The notes under the pieces: generated by a model
What the model saw: the letters and a program-made list of their open reading frames with translations, nothing else
Told to the model about the DNA's origin: nothing
Databases searched by the model: none
Position numbers and translations under genes: made by a program
Assembly (NCBI GenBank): GCA_001931875.2
Contig: MSJH02000045.1
Location: 1 to 21,166, forward strand
DNA: 21,166 nt
Source of the DNA: Byssochlamys sp. IMV 00236
Lineage: Eukaryota; Ascomycota; Eurotiomycetes; Eurotiales; Thermoascaceae
Direction: 5' to 3'
Shown here: one piece after another, positions 10,435 through 21,166 of the stretch
Layout of the letters: each line of letters opens with the position of its first letter
Position numbering within the stretch: position 1 is the first letter of the stretch

Positions 10435-13400
10435 ATGTCAAACTATCCACCACAAAAGTATGGATATTATGAATCAGGAAATGTTAATGACGAAATGGAC
10501 GAAATGCTAAACTCTTTAGTGGGTTCTAACTCACATACTATGCCTCCGTCTCATCATGGTTCGAGTCATTATGGTCCCGAGTACAGCAACCACAATGTAA
10601 ATAGTATATATATATATTTTTAGTAGAACTTTTTTTTTTTAAAACTTTTGCATGTAGAACAACTATTATAATGATAATAGATATTATATGGAAAATAGCA
10701 GTAATACTAACTATCCTCCTCCTCCTGTACCTCCTCGTTATGATGGTTACCAGACAGCTGAGCCTACAGGATCCAACAAGTATTATTATCCATCAGAAAA
10801 TAATGGTGTTTATCCTCCTAGAAATGACTATGCTGGTTACTACCCGCCTAGTCAAACTGGTACAGGCAATCGACCATTACCTGCTGCACCTGTACCTCAA
10901 AGAGTGTCTTCTATGGCAAATAGTGGTAGTTACTCATCCTACATCGATAGTCCTACACCACCTGTTTTTCCAACTCCTCAACAGCAAGTACCCATTTCTA
11001 TGCCTGTGGCACCCGAAAGATATCCACAAGTAGATAAAAATATATACCCTCCTCCGGAGTATCATCAACAACCATTCAATCACCAAAGAACCCCCAGCCA
11101 AGACAACAGGACAGCCTCACCGCCTATCGCCGGTTCTCCTTCTTCTACTCATATGCAGTTACCAGCTACCAGTTATCCGCCTGTGGGATACCCTGATCGT
11201 TCACAGGAATACATCAATAATTCCTATAGACCTACTTTCAGTCAACACACGTCAGACTCATCCACCATGCTATCTACACCTTCTTCATACGATACTGCCT
11301 CATCACAAAAGCAACATCGTCGCACGCATTCTTCGCTTCGAACCAACATGATCATGACGATCGAACGTCCCAGATTCGACTACCTTTCTGAAACAGATAT
11401 GCAGAATGGAGACGAGATGCCGTTTATACCTGTGTCACCTGACTCAAGTAGTGATGAAGAACAAGAATACTTTTCTAAACCAGTCTCTCACGAGCCTCCT
11501 CACTCGCACGTTCCTGTCCCACCCCCTCATGCTGAACCTACAATAACTGCGCAAGAGCCAATCGAGATTGCGCCTGAACCAACACCAGCTGATGAACCCA
11601 AACAAGAGACGGCACCGCCCGTAGTTGAACAGGAAGAGGTTATTGAGCCCAATTATGCATTGTTCTCTGTGCTATCGGATGCCTTCATTCGACATGTCAA
11701 AGGCCTGGAACATGTCAGAGAGTTATGGTGCGCAGGCGAATATAATGAATCATTTACTGGCTCAGAGGCTGTTGTAAGTTTTTATTTGCTTTAAATCCTT
11801 AGACTCTAAATATGTTTTGTAGGCTATCATTCGAGGATTACTAAAGGAACAAGTTCCTGATGAGTACTGTGTCAAGATTGCTAGTGCGCTCATGGTCAGT
11901 CAACCACCTCTGTTTTCTCCAACACAATATTCACAAAAGTCACTCATCACTCGTATGATGTATAACTCTGAAGACACTTACTTTATCGAAGAAAATGCAA
12001 TGGATGGCGAAATACCCACAGGTGTCTTTACTGCTTTGACACCTTGTTACTCTTATTCTTGTAGACCAGAAACAGGTGGATGTTATTCTCCTCGATGTCC
12101 CAATAACAAGAGTGATCAGGACCTTATTGCAGAATACAAGGTAAAAACTCCCATCTTTTCTATGTGCCTTTCTAACTTTGCTGTCTTAGGATGAAGTGAG
12201 TGTATCTCGCACAGCATCAACCAAATCAACTGCAACTCCTGAGGGTGGTTGGGTAACGTATATATTTGGAATGATGGATAATGACATTAAAAACTAAATT
12301 GTATATATAGCTTGTCTCTCATGACGCATGGGCTTCTCGTGTTGATAAAGAGTTACTGATGTCATTAGATAAAAAAGAGATTGGTCGACAGGAAGTACTT
12401 AATGAAATCATCTATTCCGAAGAAAAGTTTTTAGCAGATTTGACAATTCTTCACGAGGTATGTTTATATCTCTCCTTTATTGATTGATTACTAATACAAC
12501 AAAAACATGCATAGGTCATTGTCAAAGGACTAGAACAATCGGGTGCCGTCGAGCCTAGTCGTCTCAAGGATTTTATTCAAATCGTATTCAACAACTATGA
12601 AGAGCTCTTGGAGATTAGTACAGCCATGTTTAAGGACTTTTTAGCACTCGCTCGTCAGTATGAAGGAAAATGTGTTCCAATGATTGGCGATATCATGGTT
12701 CAACATATGGCATTTTTTGAAAAACCCTTTGTGACATATAGTCCCCACGCAGGACTTGCCAAGTACATTGCAGAAACTGAAATGAAGAATAACCCAGAAT
12801 TTGAAAAGTTTGTCAAGGACATTGCCAAACACGAGCGAACGAATCGACTGCCTATTTGGCATTATCTGCTAAGTCCTGTCACACGTATGCAACGTTATCC
12901 TCTCTTGATAGAGGCTCTCTTGAAAAAGACACCCGAGGATCACCCTGACCACGCTTATTTGACTCGTTGTCTGGACATGATTCGATCTATTGCTGCCAAG
13001 GCCGATAATAATGCCGTACACACCAGGCGTCAATTAGCCATCTTACACATTCGTGATGCAATTACCTTTAGACAAGGCGAACTGTATGACTTGCAACTCA
13101 GTGATCCCAATCGACGTCTGTACCATCAAGGCGTCCTGAAACGTCGAAGTGGTGCCATGGACGTGGCCGATAAGACAGATATATACGTTTTCGTATTTGA
13201 CCACATGGTCCTGTTGACCAAACAGCGCAAGACAAGTGCGGGAGATGAATACCATGTGTGGAGAAAGCCTATTCCTTTGCACATGCTTGTTGTTCAAAAT
13301 AACGCTAATTACAAGAGTCCATCAAAGACATCCTCTGCGTTCCAAAGCTTTGATGGAAGCACAGGTACTAGATACTCGAGCAATGGTACAAGCTCAGCTG

Positions 13401-14860
13401 CTGGTGCGGGTATCATGCTCGTGCTTCATCATTTAGGTTCTCGTGGTGGGTCTGTATACCCGTTCTATTGCTCATCAACAGAAGAAAAACAAGTGTGGGT
13501 TAAGGCAATTGAAGATGCCAAGATGTCACTCAAGAAACGTCATGGGGATATGGACGTCTTTGAACTGAGGCCATTGGATGATACCAACTTCCGACATGCT
13601 ACAGCAGGCCCACCTACAGGCACGACAACACGCATCAATTGTTCTGTGCCCTTTGTTACTGCAAATGATGAACGAAAGATCGCTATTGGTACAGATAATG
13701 GCGTCTTTTTCAAGACAGAAGGACAGGATAACTCTGTGCGTCGTATCATTCAATGTGAGAGCGTTATACAGCTGGGTATTATGGAGAAGCATCATATACT
13801 GATTGTTTTGACAGGTAAGAAATCAAGATATTAAATATAGTACTGACCGTATCGTATAGAAAAGGCACTTAGGGCTTACCCTGTGGATGCTCTGGATTCA
13901 AAAAATAATACAAAGGCAATTGATCGTATCGAAATGGAAATTGGACAGCACGTCAATTTCTTTCAGCTGGGTTACTGTAATGGCCGTGACATGCTTGTAT
14001 ATAAAAAGAAAAAGAAGACGAGTAGTGTGTTTACAGCACTAGAACCATTCTGTGACTTAAGAGATCCAAGAAATGAAAAGCTCTTAACGCCACGTACATC
14101 TCTGTTTAGCAATAAGCCAGAGTATTTGAGATGGTTCAAAAAGTACAAGGTAAAGGATGATAATGTATGTTGTAACAGTAAACTGAGCCTTAAACATAGG
14201 ACTTTTATATTGGTGCTGAAGCTAGCAACATTCATTTCTTAAAGGCTAAATTGAACATTGTCTGTGAAAGAGGGTTTGAAATCATTGATCCTGAAAACTT
14301 GACTGTTGGAAGAGATATCCCTGATTCAGAAGATCCTCAATTTAACTTTGTTACTCGACATCCTGAGCCATTGAAGCCACTCGCAATGTATAGGATTAAT
14401 GACAAATTCTTGCTATGTTATGACAAGTTTGCATTCTATGTCAACAATCGAAATGGATCACTTGTCCAAAGAGGACCTGGAAAGTAAGTTGGATATTATT
14501 ATTGGAAAGGTATTTACCAGTATTTATAGGCCGCCTGTACTATGTGAATGGGAAGGAACACCAACCCATATTGTGTATGAACATCCTTATATATTGGCTA
14601 TTGACCCATGCTTTATTGAAGTTCGACATGTAGAAACGGTAAGTGTTGTTATCAACAAGACACAGTTGGCTAACTTAATGCAGGGGGAACTTGTGCAAAT
14701 CATTTCTGGAGAGAACATCAGATTGGCTTATTATAATGGAGGAGGAGATAAGCCAGTGATTCATGTCTGCATGACGCACAGCCAAAAACCGGATACACAA
14801 GCACTTTTCCATTTATCATTAAACTCAAATCACCGCAACTCCCTTCCAAGACGAGCCTAA
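10435..14860 (+). CDS. ROM2: Rom2-type Rho1 guanine nucleotide exchange factor (DEP-like, DH, PH, CNH)
   Basis: Exons 10435-10596, 10658-11773, 11823-12140, 12190-12252, 12311-12457, 12515-13814, 13860-14149, 14200-14483, 14530-14638 and 14684-14860 give 1,321 residues. The family loads Rho1 with GTP at growth sites and feeds glucan synthase and protein kinase C/cell-wall integrity signalling. The first ~380 residues are low complexity, rich in Pro, Tyr and Ser. A DEP-like region (about 385-460, FTGSEAV) follows. The DH catalytic domain spans about 580-775 (RQEVLNEIIYSEEKFLADL; LLSPVTRMQRYPLLIEALLK). PH covers about 795-940 and ends at WVKAIEDAK; its middle has a Ser/Gly/Thr-rich insertion. 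CNH covers about 975-1300 (IGTDNGVFF; EIRHVETGE-like ending). Order and length match yeast Rom1/Rom2 and fission yeast Rgf proteins. The last intron (14639-14683) is 45 nt with no stop in frame. AATAAA lies at 14928. The RhoGAP gene starts 170 bp on. Confidence 0.94.
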
Positions 14861-15030
14861 GGACATGGATGCATGAAAAATTATAAAATGAACCTGATTG
14901 GTTCGCTGAATGTAATATATTTATATAAATAAATAAAAAAAAAATTGAATCACACAATAACCATAAAAAACCCTTCTTTTTTCTTCTTTTCTTCTTTCTT
15001 TCTTTAATTTATTTTATTTTATAAAAAGTG

Positions 15031-17053
15031 ATGCCATTATCTTTTGGGGCTGGTTCCCATGAAATAGTAGAAGCTACCAAGAGACATAGTCGTTCACTTG
15101 ACCTTGAACAGACAAATGCAAGACATGTTAGACTGCTTCATCAGCGATCAGCCTCTGAGAGTGATGGACTTGTTTTGGAAAATGACAACACAATTGAAAA
15201 ACAAGTTCCTTCCAAGGTGTTTTCACTCTATAAAAAGCTGAGTACACCCAGTCGTTATCGTAGTGGGAAAACAACCGGTTCGTTCTTACCAGAAATTAAG
15301 ACAACAGATCGTTTTAAAAAGTCAAGAGCCTCATTTAGTTCAGCACTATCCACTTTTCTTCCTAATAACACCAAACATAATCAAAGTAAACAAAAAAAAA
15401 AAAGAGAGAGAGAGAGAAAGAATGTGTTGATAACTTATATTTTGTGTTGATAGCAGAAACAACCCTTTCAACGTACCGACAGACTGAATATGATAAAACT
15501 AATCCAACCTATCTGCTGGCACAGACGGGAGAATCAAGGTATGGGTGTAACCCTAATAGGCCATTGTTTGTTTGTTTATTTATGTATATATTTGTAGAAG
15601 GTCATTACCTAGCACATTACAAAATGACATCAACCAGTTTGCTATCGATGGATACGCTAAAAAATACTTTGCCACACACAAAAGAGGGCTTTTTAGGAGA
15701 ACGGTACCTATTAATGAAATGCTGCAGTGGACAAAGGATTCGATTAGGCAACCTTTACTTTTGTCAAACAAGAATCTCTGTAAAGATGCACTCAAGTGTT
15801 TCAGAATTATACAGATTTTAATGAATGATCGACCCAGGCCGCGCAATTATAATGCTATGGAGCACTTTCAGTCTTTGCTTGACTGTGGCATTTCCAAGGG
15901 ACAAATGCGGGATGAAATCTATGTTCAGATCTGCAGACAGTTGAATAAAAATCCAAGAAGGTTTGATCATGGGAAAAAGTCTGTACTCCTGATACTAACA
16001 CAACGTTTCATAGTGAAAGTATCCGAAAGGGTTGGGAAATCCTCTGTGTCGTCTGCATTACTTTTCCTCCATCAAAAAATCTGGAATCTTATCTTTATGA
16101 CTTTGTTAAACAGCATCATTCAATTAAAGAAAATCAGGTGGATGTCTATAGTCAGTATGTCACCGTGAAGTTGGAACGGATCTGCTCTAGAGGTGCTAGA
16201 GGCAAGGTGTTATCTATTGCTGAGATTGAAAGAGCTATGGTAGATATCATGATTATGCAAAACAAAAAAAGGGGGGAACAAGTTGTTAATGATGTTATGT
16301 AGGAAGCGCCCTTTAAACCATCTATTTTTGGAGAACCCCTCGAGACGGTGATGAATCTTGAAAAAAAAGAAGGTTTGAAAATACCCAGGATAATCCTGTT
16401 CTTGACAAATGCTGTGCATGAGCTGAATGGGAAAAAAACAGAAGGTATTTTCCGTGTTCCTGGTGATGCAGACATGGTCACTGATCTGGTAAGTTAACAA
16501 ATAAATTTAAGAGATGTTTCCTTATTTAAATACTTTATTAGAGGGTTCGAATTGAAAATGGGAACTATGATTCAACTGGCATTGAAGACCCCAATGTACC
16601 TGCTTCTTTATTAAAATATTGGTTAAGAGATTTAGCAGAGCCCTTAATACCAGAAAGATTATACCAGCGATGCATTGAAAATGCAAACGATGGAGAAAAA
16701 GCAGTCGATATCATTAATTCATTACCAGATTGTAATAGACGAATTGTTCTTTACATCATCAGTTTCTTGCAGGTAAAAGCATATAAAATATATTTGATCT
16801 TATAGCTAACATTTGTCTTTAGGATTTTACTGAGCCTGAAGTTATTCAGCATACCCTAATGAACGTATATAATTTAGCCATGGTATTTGCACCTAATTTC
16901 CTGAGATGCCCTTCAACCCATTTACCTACTATTTTTGCCAACTCAAAACATGAGCAAACATTTCTAAAGACATTGATATCTGTATTACAAGTGGACAGAG
17001 AAGCCTGTGCACACCAAGAAGGCGAAATCATTGGCAGAGTCAACACAATGTAA
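15031..17053 (+). CDS. MyTH4-RhoGAP protein (Rho GTPase-activating protein)
   Basis: Exons 15031-15385, 15454-15538, 15598-15960, 16014-16239, 16303-16488, 16542-16772 and 16823-17053 give 558 residues. It should speed GTP hydrolysis on a Rho-type GTPase. The first ~145 residues are basic, Ser/Arg-rich and apparently disordered. A MyTH4 domain (about 185-340) shows CFRIIQILMNDRP, QMRDEIYVQICRQLN and the GWEILCVVCITFPPS core, a module known for microtubule or tail interactions. The RhoGAP domain (about 355-540) has EGIFRVPG with the arginine finger at R394, LLKYWLRDLAEPLIP and NLAMVFAPNFLR. The pairing resembles the C-terminal half of animal ARHGAP39/Vilse, but no WW domain is visible here. 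The donor GTTTGA at 15961 is non-consensus; the intron is needed to keep the MyTH4 frame. AATAAA lies at 17080. A missing upstream exon is unlikely because the RhoGEF stop is only 170 bp away. Confidence 0.92.
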
Positions 17054-17149
17054 CACTCAAATGTGGAGTTTTCATGTGTAATAAAACTTTTTTTTTTCTC
17101 GTTGAACAAACAAAAAAAGAATATAAGCATGTATTCTATCCTTTTCTTC

Positions 17150-17170
17150 TTTTTTTTTTTAAAAAAAAAA
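17150..17170. repeat. T11-A10 homopolymer palindrome
   Basis: Eleven T followed by ten A residues between the RhoGAP poly(A) signal and the next ATG, only 14 bp before ATG 17185. It is similar to the T/A block upstream of the EF-Tu gene. It is possibly a nucleosome-excluding promoter element. Confidence 0.7.
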
Positions 17171-17184
17171 CTTTACAACACTTC

Positions 17185-18764
17185 ATGAAAACTCTCTTTA
17201 TCCTCCTCACGCTCATTTATTCAAGCTTAGCTCAGACTAGCATTATTAATAATAATACAACTGATAAAAATGTAAACCATTATTCATCAATGATGTCTAT
17301 TACCAGTGGTATAAAATCTTTTCTTTTTTATGTTGAATGTAAACATGCTGAATAGTTTCTATAGATGCCAATTATGGATTTACGATTACTTATAAAAATT
17401 ATTATAAAGTTATTGAAAACTTACTTGCCAAAAAGAAATACTGTGTTGTCTGCTGTGGTCAGCCTACACCTGATGAATGCCCATCAGATAGCACATTTTC
17501 AAATATAACAAGCGTTGGCATCGACAAGGGTGCATACGGTGTAATTCCCTTTCTGGAGGTATGTTCTATTTGACGATCTCTTATTTGTACTAAATCAACT
17601 CAGCTCATTAGAGTTGATAATAAAATTGTCAATGCTGAAATGTCTTTGGGTGCATCTCCTTGTTTCGAAAGCAAACAAAACTCACACCCTGACATTACAT
17701 TTACAACTCAAGAAAACACAACGTCCGGAACGCATGTGAGTTTCTCTGCTCAAAGAAATGATCTCACCCCACTTCAGGTAAGAGGAAAAGGTAACAAAGA
17801 TCAAGAAGGTGATTTTTTAATATGTGTGGTCTTTTTAGAAAGCAGCGTGGTTAATGTATGTTGGAGCCTTTTTTGGACAAGAACCGATGGCGGCAACAAT
17901 GTTTAATTATATTGATACATACTATAAATGCCATAAGGACAATTTGGGATACCAATCAACACAAAAGACAGTTGCCTGGACAAGCTACGATCCTCAACAA
18001 AACGCCTTTACCATCTATCGAGACAGCTTTTTTAATGAACTTGTGAAGGATGCTGGGGGTCGTCTAGTTGCAGCAAATTCAGCACAGGACAATGTCTATT
18101 TAATGAATAATTCACAACATGTATTTTATTTCCTTCAAGGACTCAAAGGAGCTGATTACATCTTAGATATGAGCAGTACGAGTTTAACCTATGACAATTG
18201 GATTACACCTATTAATGCGACGACTCACACAGCAGTTATTGGTTTGCCTCCAGCGATTGAAAACAATAATATCTATTCAGTGAATGGATTGGTCAAAGAA
18301 AGTGTCTCTGGTAAGTGAGTTGGAACAATAAGAAGGGAGGAAAAAAACAACTTACGATCTATATTGTAGACTGGACACAGAGAGCAGTTGCACGACCTGA
18401 TATGGCATTGTTGGATTTAATGCATTTACTGTATCCTACGATGGATATGCCTAGCAATAATTATCCTGTTTGGATAACTCATTTTTCCAATACGAATGGC
18501 ACAGAGTATCAACATAAAATGGATACTTCTAAATATGATACCTGTGGCAATATCACGTCTAACGCTTTTGATGATACAAGGTGTTCCCCTAATGGACATA
18601 GGGGAACGATTCAAGCAAAACCGTTGACACCAGGAGATAAAGCGGGTATTTCTGTAGGCACAATCATCGCTGGTATTTTGGCAGCCTTAGCAGGTGTATG
18701 GCTGTTTAAGAGATACCGTCGTCGACAGAGAAGACACCAGTTCTACAAAATGCAAGAATTGTAA
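17185..18764 (+). CDS. Secreted, membrane-anchored periplasmic-binding-protein-like (BtuF-like) protein
   Basis: Exons 17185-17308, 17365-17558, 17604-17777, 17839-18310 and 18370-18764 give 452 residues in frame. A signal peptide (1-16, cleavage after SLA) precedes an ectodomain with about eight N-glycosylation sequons and several Cys (CVVCCG, DEC, SPCF). Near the C-terminus lies one membrane span (about 414-434) followed by a very basic cytosolic tail (FKRYRRRQRRHQ), so it is type I. The ectodomain has the pattern of the BtuF/FhuD-type class III substrate-binding fold: an early lobe ending in VIPFLE, a linking helix (KAAWLMYVGAFFGQ and MAATMFNYIDTYY), then ELVKDAGGR, a DYILDMSS strand and ARPDMALLDLMHLLYP. 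In bacteria this fold binds siderophores, haem or cobalamin for ABC importers. The ligand here is unknown. The family call is from remembered motif patterns, not a search. Confidence 0.8.
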
Positions 18765-20009
18765 CATTCAATACACTCTTAAGGATATCAATGTCGTACT
18801 CGTTTTCAATAATACGATTTCTAAAAATAAACATTCTCATTTGTTCCCTTTTCAAAAAGCATCACATTTTTGCTCTTGTAACAAAGTTCATTGTAATAAA
18901 TATATTGAACAAAAAAACCTTTGAACCGCGGCAGATTCGTTGTATATTGATCAACTAAGCTCAAAACAATATTATCAGAAATGAATTGACCCCAGCTGAG
19001 AGAGTTTAGTGTGTTTAAATGGCAAATGATCGACTACAAACATTTAGTCACATCACCATTCTTTTGTAAATAGGGTGCTTATTTGTGGGCTATGACGAGA
19101 TATTGTTTCAAATAGCTCATAATAGTCGTTAGTTCTTGATTATTGCTTTCCCCAAAAAATGAGATCCGATATTTAAAAATCCCAAAAAAGAAGGGTATTA
19201 TTCACATCCATGGATACTTCTTGCTCTGCGTCTTTCTTGATGCGCTTTTAGTTGGGTCAAGTTAGTTCTTTATATCCGTGTCCTCGGGTACTACTGGTGT
19301 GCGCTATTTTGACAAGGTTATGTAACGCTTTATGTTTGTATGAAAGGAAAGACATTGTTCTTTGTAAAGTCCATAAAGCCTTCTCCCATTTATGGATTCC
19401 AGTGTTATCTAGAACGATTCCTTTCATGTTCTTTATCGAAAAGACATGGTCATCCTATCTTTTGACATTTCTGTAAGGTTCTATCAGTCTTGGTTCCAAA
19501 TTTCTCCATTAAGTTGAAGAATCTCAATCTCGCCACCACTTTATGTGAAGACGATATTGCTGTTAATGAACAATATAATTCATTACCATATCCGTCAACA
19601 GCAATGCCTTTTTTCCATCATCGTACAAAAACTATATGCTTTAATATAGGTTCTGGTGTAATTATAAAAAAGAGAATCAAAAGCCTTGACACGGCATTTA
19701 TACAACAATAAAGACCGAGCCTTGTACGACAAAATACCCTGGAAGTGCAACACCCAATTTGTCAGCCATGGCGACATTCATTTTGTTTAGAATCCGCGAC
19801 ACATACTTGAACACCAACTGTATATTTACAACAATAAACACAATAGTTACACATAGTAAACAATAGCTATATTTGGAAAAGAAAGCAAAATATAGATGAA
19901 GGATATAAACATGAAGGTTTATTATGTATATATATAGTATATGCTTGGTGAATAATGAGAGAAGAATGTACACACTTTTTTTAAAAAAGAGGGAGGGGAA
20001 ACTATACAG
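18765..20009. other. Intergenic region, no supported gene
   Basis: 1,245 bp. It starts with the 3' end of the membrane-anchored gene (AATAAA 18826-18831) and ends with that of the phosphatase (minus-strand AATAAA at 19918-19923, and a T7A6 block near 19976-19988). Between them, open frames of 60-90 codons occur on both strands (plus 19252-19476 and 19490-19711; minus 19595-19777 and 19698-19973). None shows a known motif, a good start context or a consistent splice chain. This could be a decayed gene or mobile element, or plain spacer. Confidence 0.5.
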
Positions 20010-20801
20010 TTACTTTTTAAGTAATTTACTTGTGAGGGAGCAGCTGAATAAAAAATGTGGTTTTTTCTTTAAAGTGAATTGTTCAAATTCTCGTAATTGA
20101 AATAATAAAGATAAATTTGGGTTGACGGCAGGTGACAGATTCTTTACATGATTATAAGCATCTTGCATTGGCAATTTTAGTGTCTTGATGATATAAGCAA
20201 TAATGACAGTAGCTGATCTTGATACTCCACATTGACAATGAACAAGTATATTCTGATTGACTGAACGTGATCTATCAATGATGTCGATTGCCTTTTCTAA
20301 TTCTAATACGAGGTTCTCTTGGTTATGTTCCCAATTCAATTTATGATATATAATGTCCGAAGGATGATGTAATAATGAATCAGAAGAGTAATTAGTGTGA
20401 ATAGTGGATGTACTGCTGATAGTAGATGATTTGGATAAAGTGGGTGAAGGTATAATCGATTGAATGGATTGAAACATGTCTTGGTATGGATGGCTGACTT
20501 CTGCTGCTACATTGAGTATGGATTGAATGTTCAACTCTCTTAATTGATCCATGTTTAAGGTATTTTGTTCTGATCCAAGATACAAGTGTGGCATTATTTC
20601 AATAGGTCCATTTGAATAAGGATCAGTCGTCTTTACGGGAGTAGAAAGTGTTGTCTGTGGTAGACATAGTGACAGATTCTTTTTATTTTTTCTACGCTGA
20701 GATAAACTAGTACTTGCACTTTTGAAAGTAGTGGTAGCTATGGTAGCGGTGCTAGAAACAGTAGTGGTAGTAGTAGTAGTAGCAGCAGCAGCAGTAGTCA
20801 T
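20010..20801 (-). CDS. MSG5: MAP kinase phosphatase of the Msg5/Sdp1 group
   Basis: A single-exon frame of 263 residues starting at ATG 20801. It removes phosphate from MAP kinases, notably the TEY tyrosine. The first ~60 residues are a Thr/Ala/Ser-rich tail coded by trinucleotide repeats (ACN/GCN, 20760-20796), followed by a basic patch (QRRKNKKN). The phosphatase domain starts near PIEIMPHLYLGSEQNT (66-81) and contains the signature HCQCGVSRSAT (188-198) with nucleophile C189 and R195. The second Cys in the signature (C191), the WEH motif (157-159) and an N-terminal Cys (C46) are those expected in the yeast Sdp1/Msg5 group, where a disulphide and a His aid recognition of phosphotyrosine. 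A Ser/Thr-rich insertion (about 119-142) interrupts the domain. The MAP kinase in this window is a plausible substrate. AATAAA is at 19918-19923 on this strand. Confidence 0.9.
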   Translation of the reverse strand: MTTAAAATTTTTTTVSSTATIATTTFKSASTSLSQRRKNKKNLSLCLPQTTLSTPVKTTDPYSNGPIEIMPHLYLGSEQNTLNMDQLRELNIQSILNVAAEVSHPYQDMFQSIQSIIPSPTLSKSSTISSTSTIHTNYSSDSLLHHPSDIIYHKLNWEHNQENLVLELEKAIDIIDRSRSVNQNILVHCQCGVSRSATVIIAYIIKTLKLPMQDAYNHVKNLSPAVNPNLSLLFQLREFEQFTLKKKPHFLFSCSLTSKLLKK

Positions 20802-21166
20802 GGTAATAAAAAGATTAAAGATAAAAAGAAATGTAAGAGGGACCCCCTTTTTTGTTTTTACTTTTTATATTGAAATTGTAAATAAATATACGTTAATTAC
20901 TCATCCAATGAAATCTATTTTAATTAATTAATTTCTTACGGTTCCAGAACTCAATTAACTCCCTTTATTTCCTTTATTATCCCATGCTTGTTATTTAATT
21001 AGGGAGCGTCTTTGTTTTGATAGTTGTTGTTATTATGAAACTTACTACATAAATGAGCGTCTGATCTTCTAAACAATCAATAACATAATGTAAGCAATTA
21101 ATACACTATCCTGTTGCTGTTGATGATCAGCTGGCATCCCCTCTTTTTTTTTTTTTTTTTTTTTTT
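20802..21166. other. Upstream region of the phosphatase gene and terminal T run
   Basis: 365 bp upstream of the phosphatase start, AT-rich with TTAATTAATTAA near 20920-20932. No gene is seen. The window ends with 23 T residues (21144-21166), which may be a natural homopolymer or the edge of an assembled sequence. Confidence 0.5.

Noticed and set aside
12641..13795. Antisense and alternative-frame open stretches inside the RhoGEF gene
   Set aside because: They are shadows of the long DH-PH exon with no family resemblance.

Overview
The window reads as nuclear DNA of a fungus, most likely an early-diverging filamentous one of the Mucoromycota (Mucorales-like). The evidence is many very short introns (about 44-73 nt, GT...AG), AT-rich spacers, CT-rich leaders before start codons, AATAAA-type 3' ends, and protein families typical of fungi: a white-collar photoreceptor, a Rom2-type RhoGEF, a Pmk1/Kss1-type MAP kinase and an Msg5/Sdp1-type phosphatase. 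The assignment rests on family resemblance only; no database was searched. All exon coordinates below come from reading splice sites by eye while keeping the reading frame and protein family continuity.

Layout. 61-246 (-): U2 spliceosomal RNA with its own TATA box. 651-1061 (+): a 99-residue single-span membrane protein that I do not recognise. 1259-2902 (+): mitochondrial elongation factor Tu, nuclear-encoded. 3206-4768 (-): a 10-exon MAP kinase, convergent with the EF-Tu gene. 4769-6517: a long spacer with a 38-bp A run and two weak small-gene candidates. 6518-8756 (+): a WC-1-type blue-light receptor (LOV, PAS, PAS, GATA zinc finger). 8757-10434: largely featureless spacer. 10435-14860 (+): RhoGEF with DEP-like, DH, PH and CNH regions. 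15031-17053 (+): MyTH4-RhoGAP protein. 17185-18764 (+): secreted, membrane-anchored protein with a bacterial BtuF-like periplasmic-binding fold. 18765-20009: spacer with no gene I can support. 20010-20801 (-): MAP kinase phosphatase. The window ends in a T run.

How the genes relate. Three or four genes belong to polarity and cell-wall/MAPK signalling: a Rho activator, a Rho inactivator only 170 bp downstream, a MAP kinase and a phosphatase of the group that acts on fungal MAP kinases. The light receptor lies among them. This may be chance in a compact genome, but the adjacent GEF-GAP pair merits a synteny check. The points I rate highest are a 21-nt exon that encodes exactly the docking motif of the MAP kinase, the redox-type cysteine and histidine set of the phosphatase, and the membrane-anchored BtuF-like protein.
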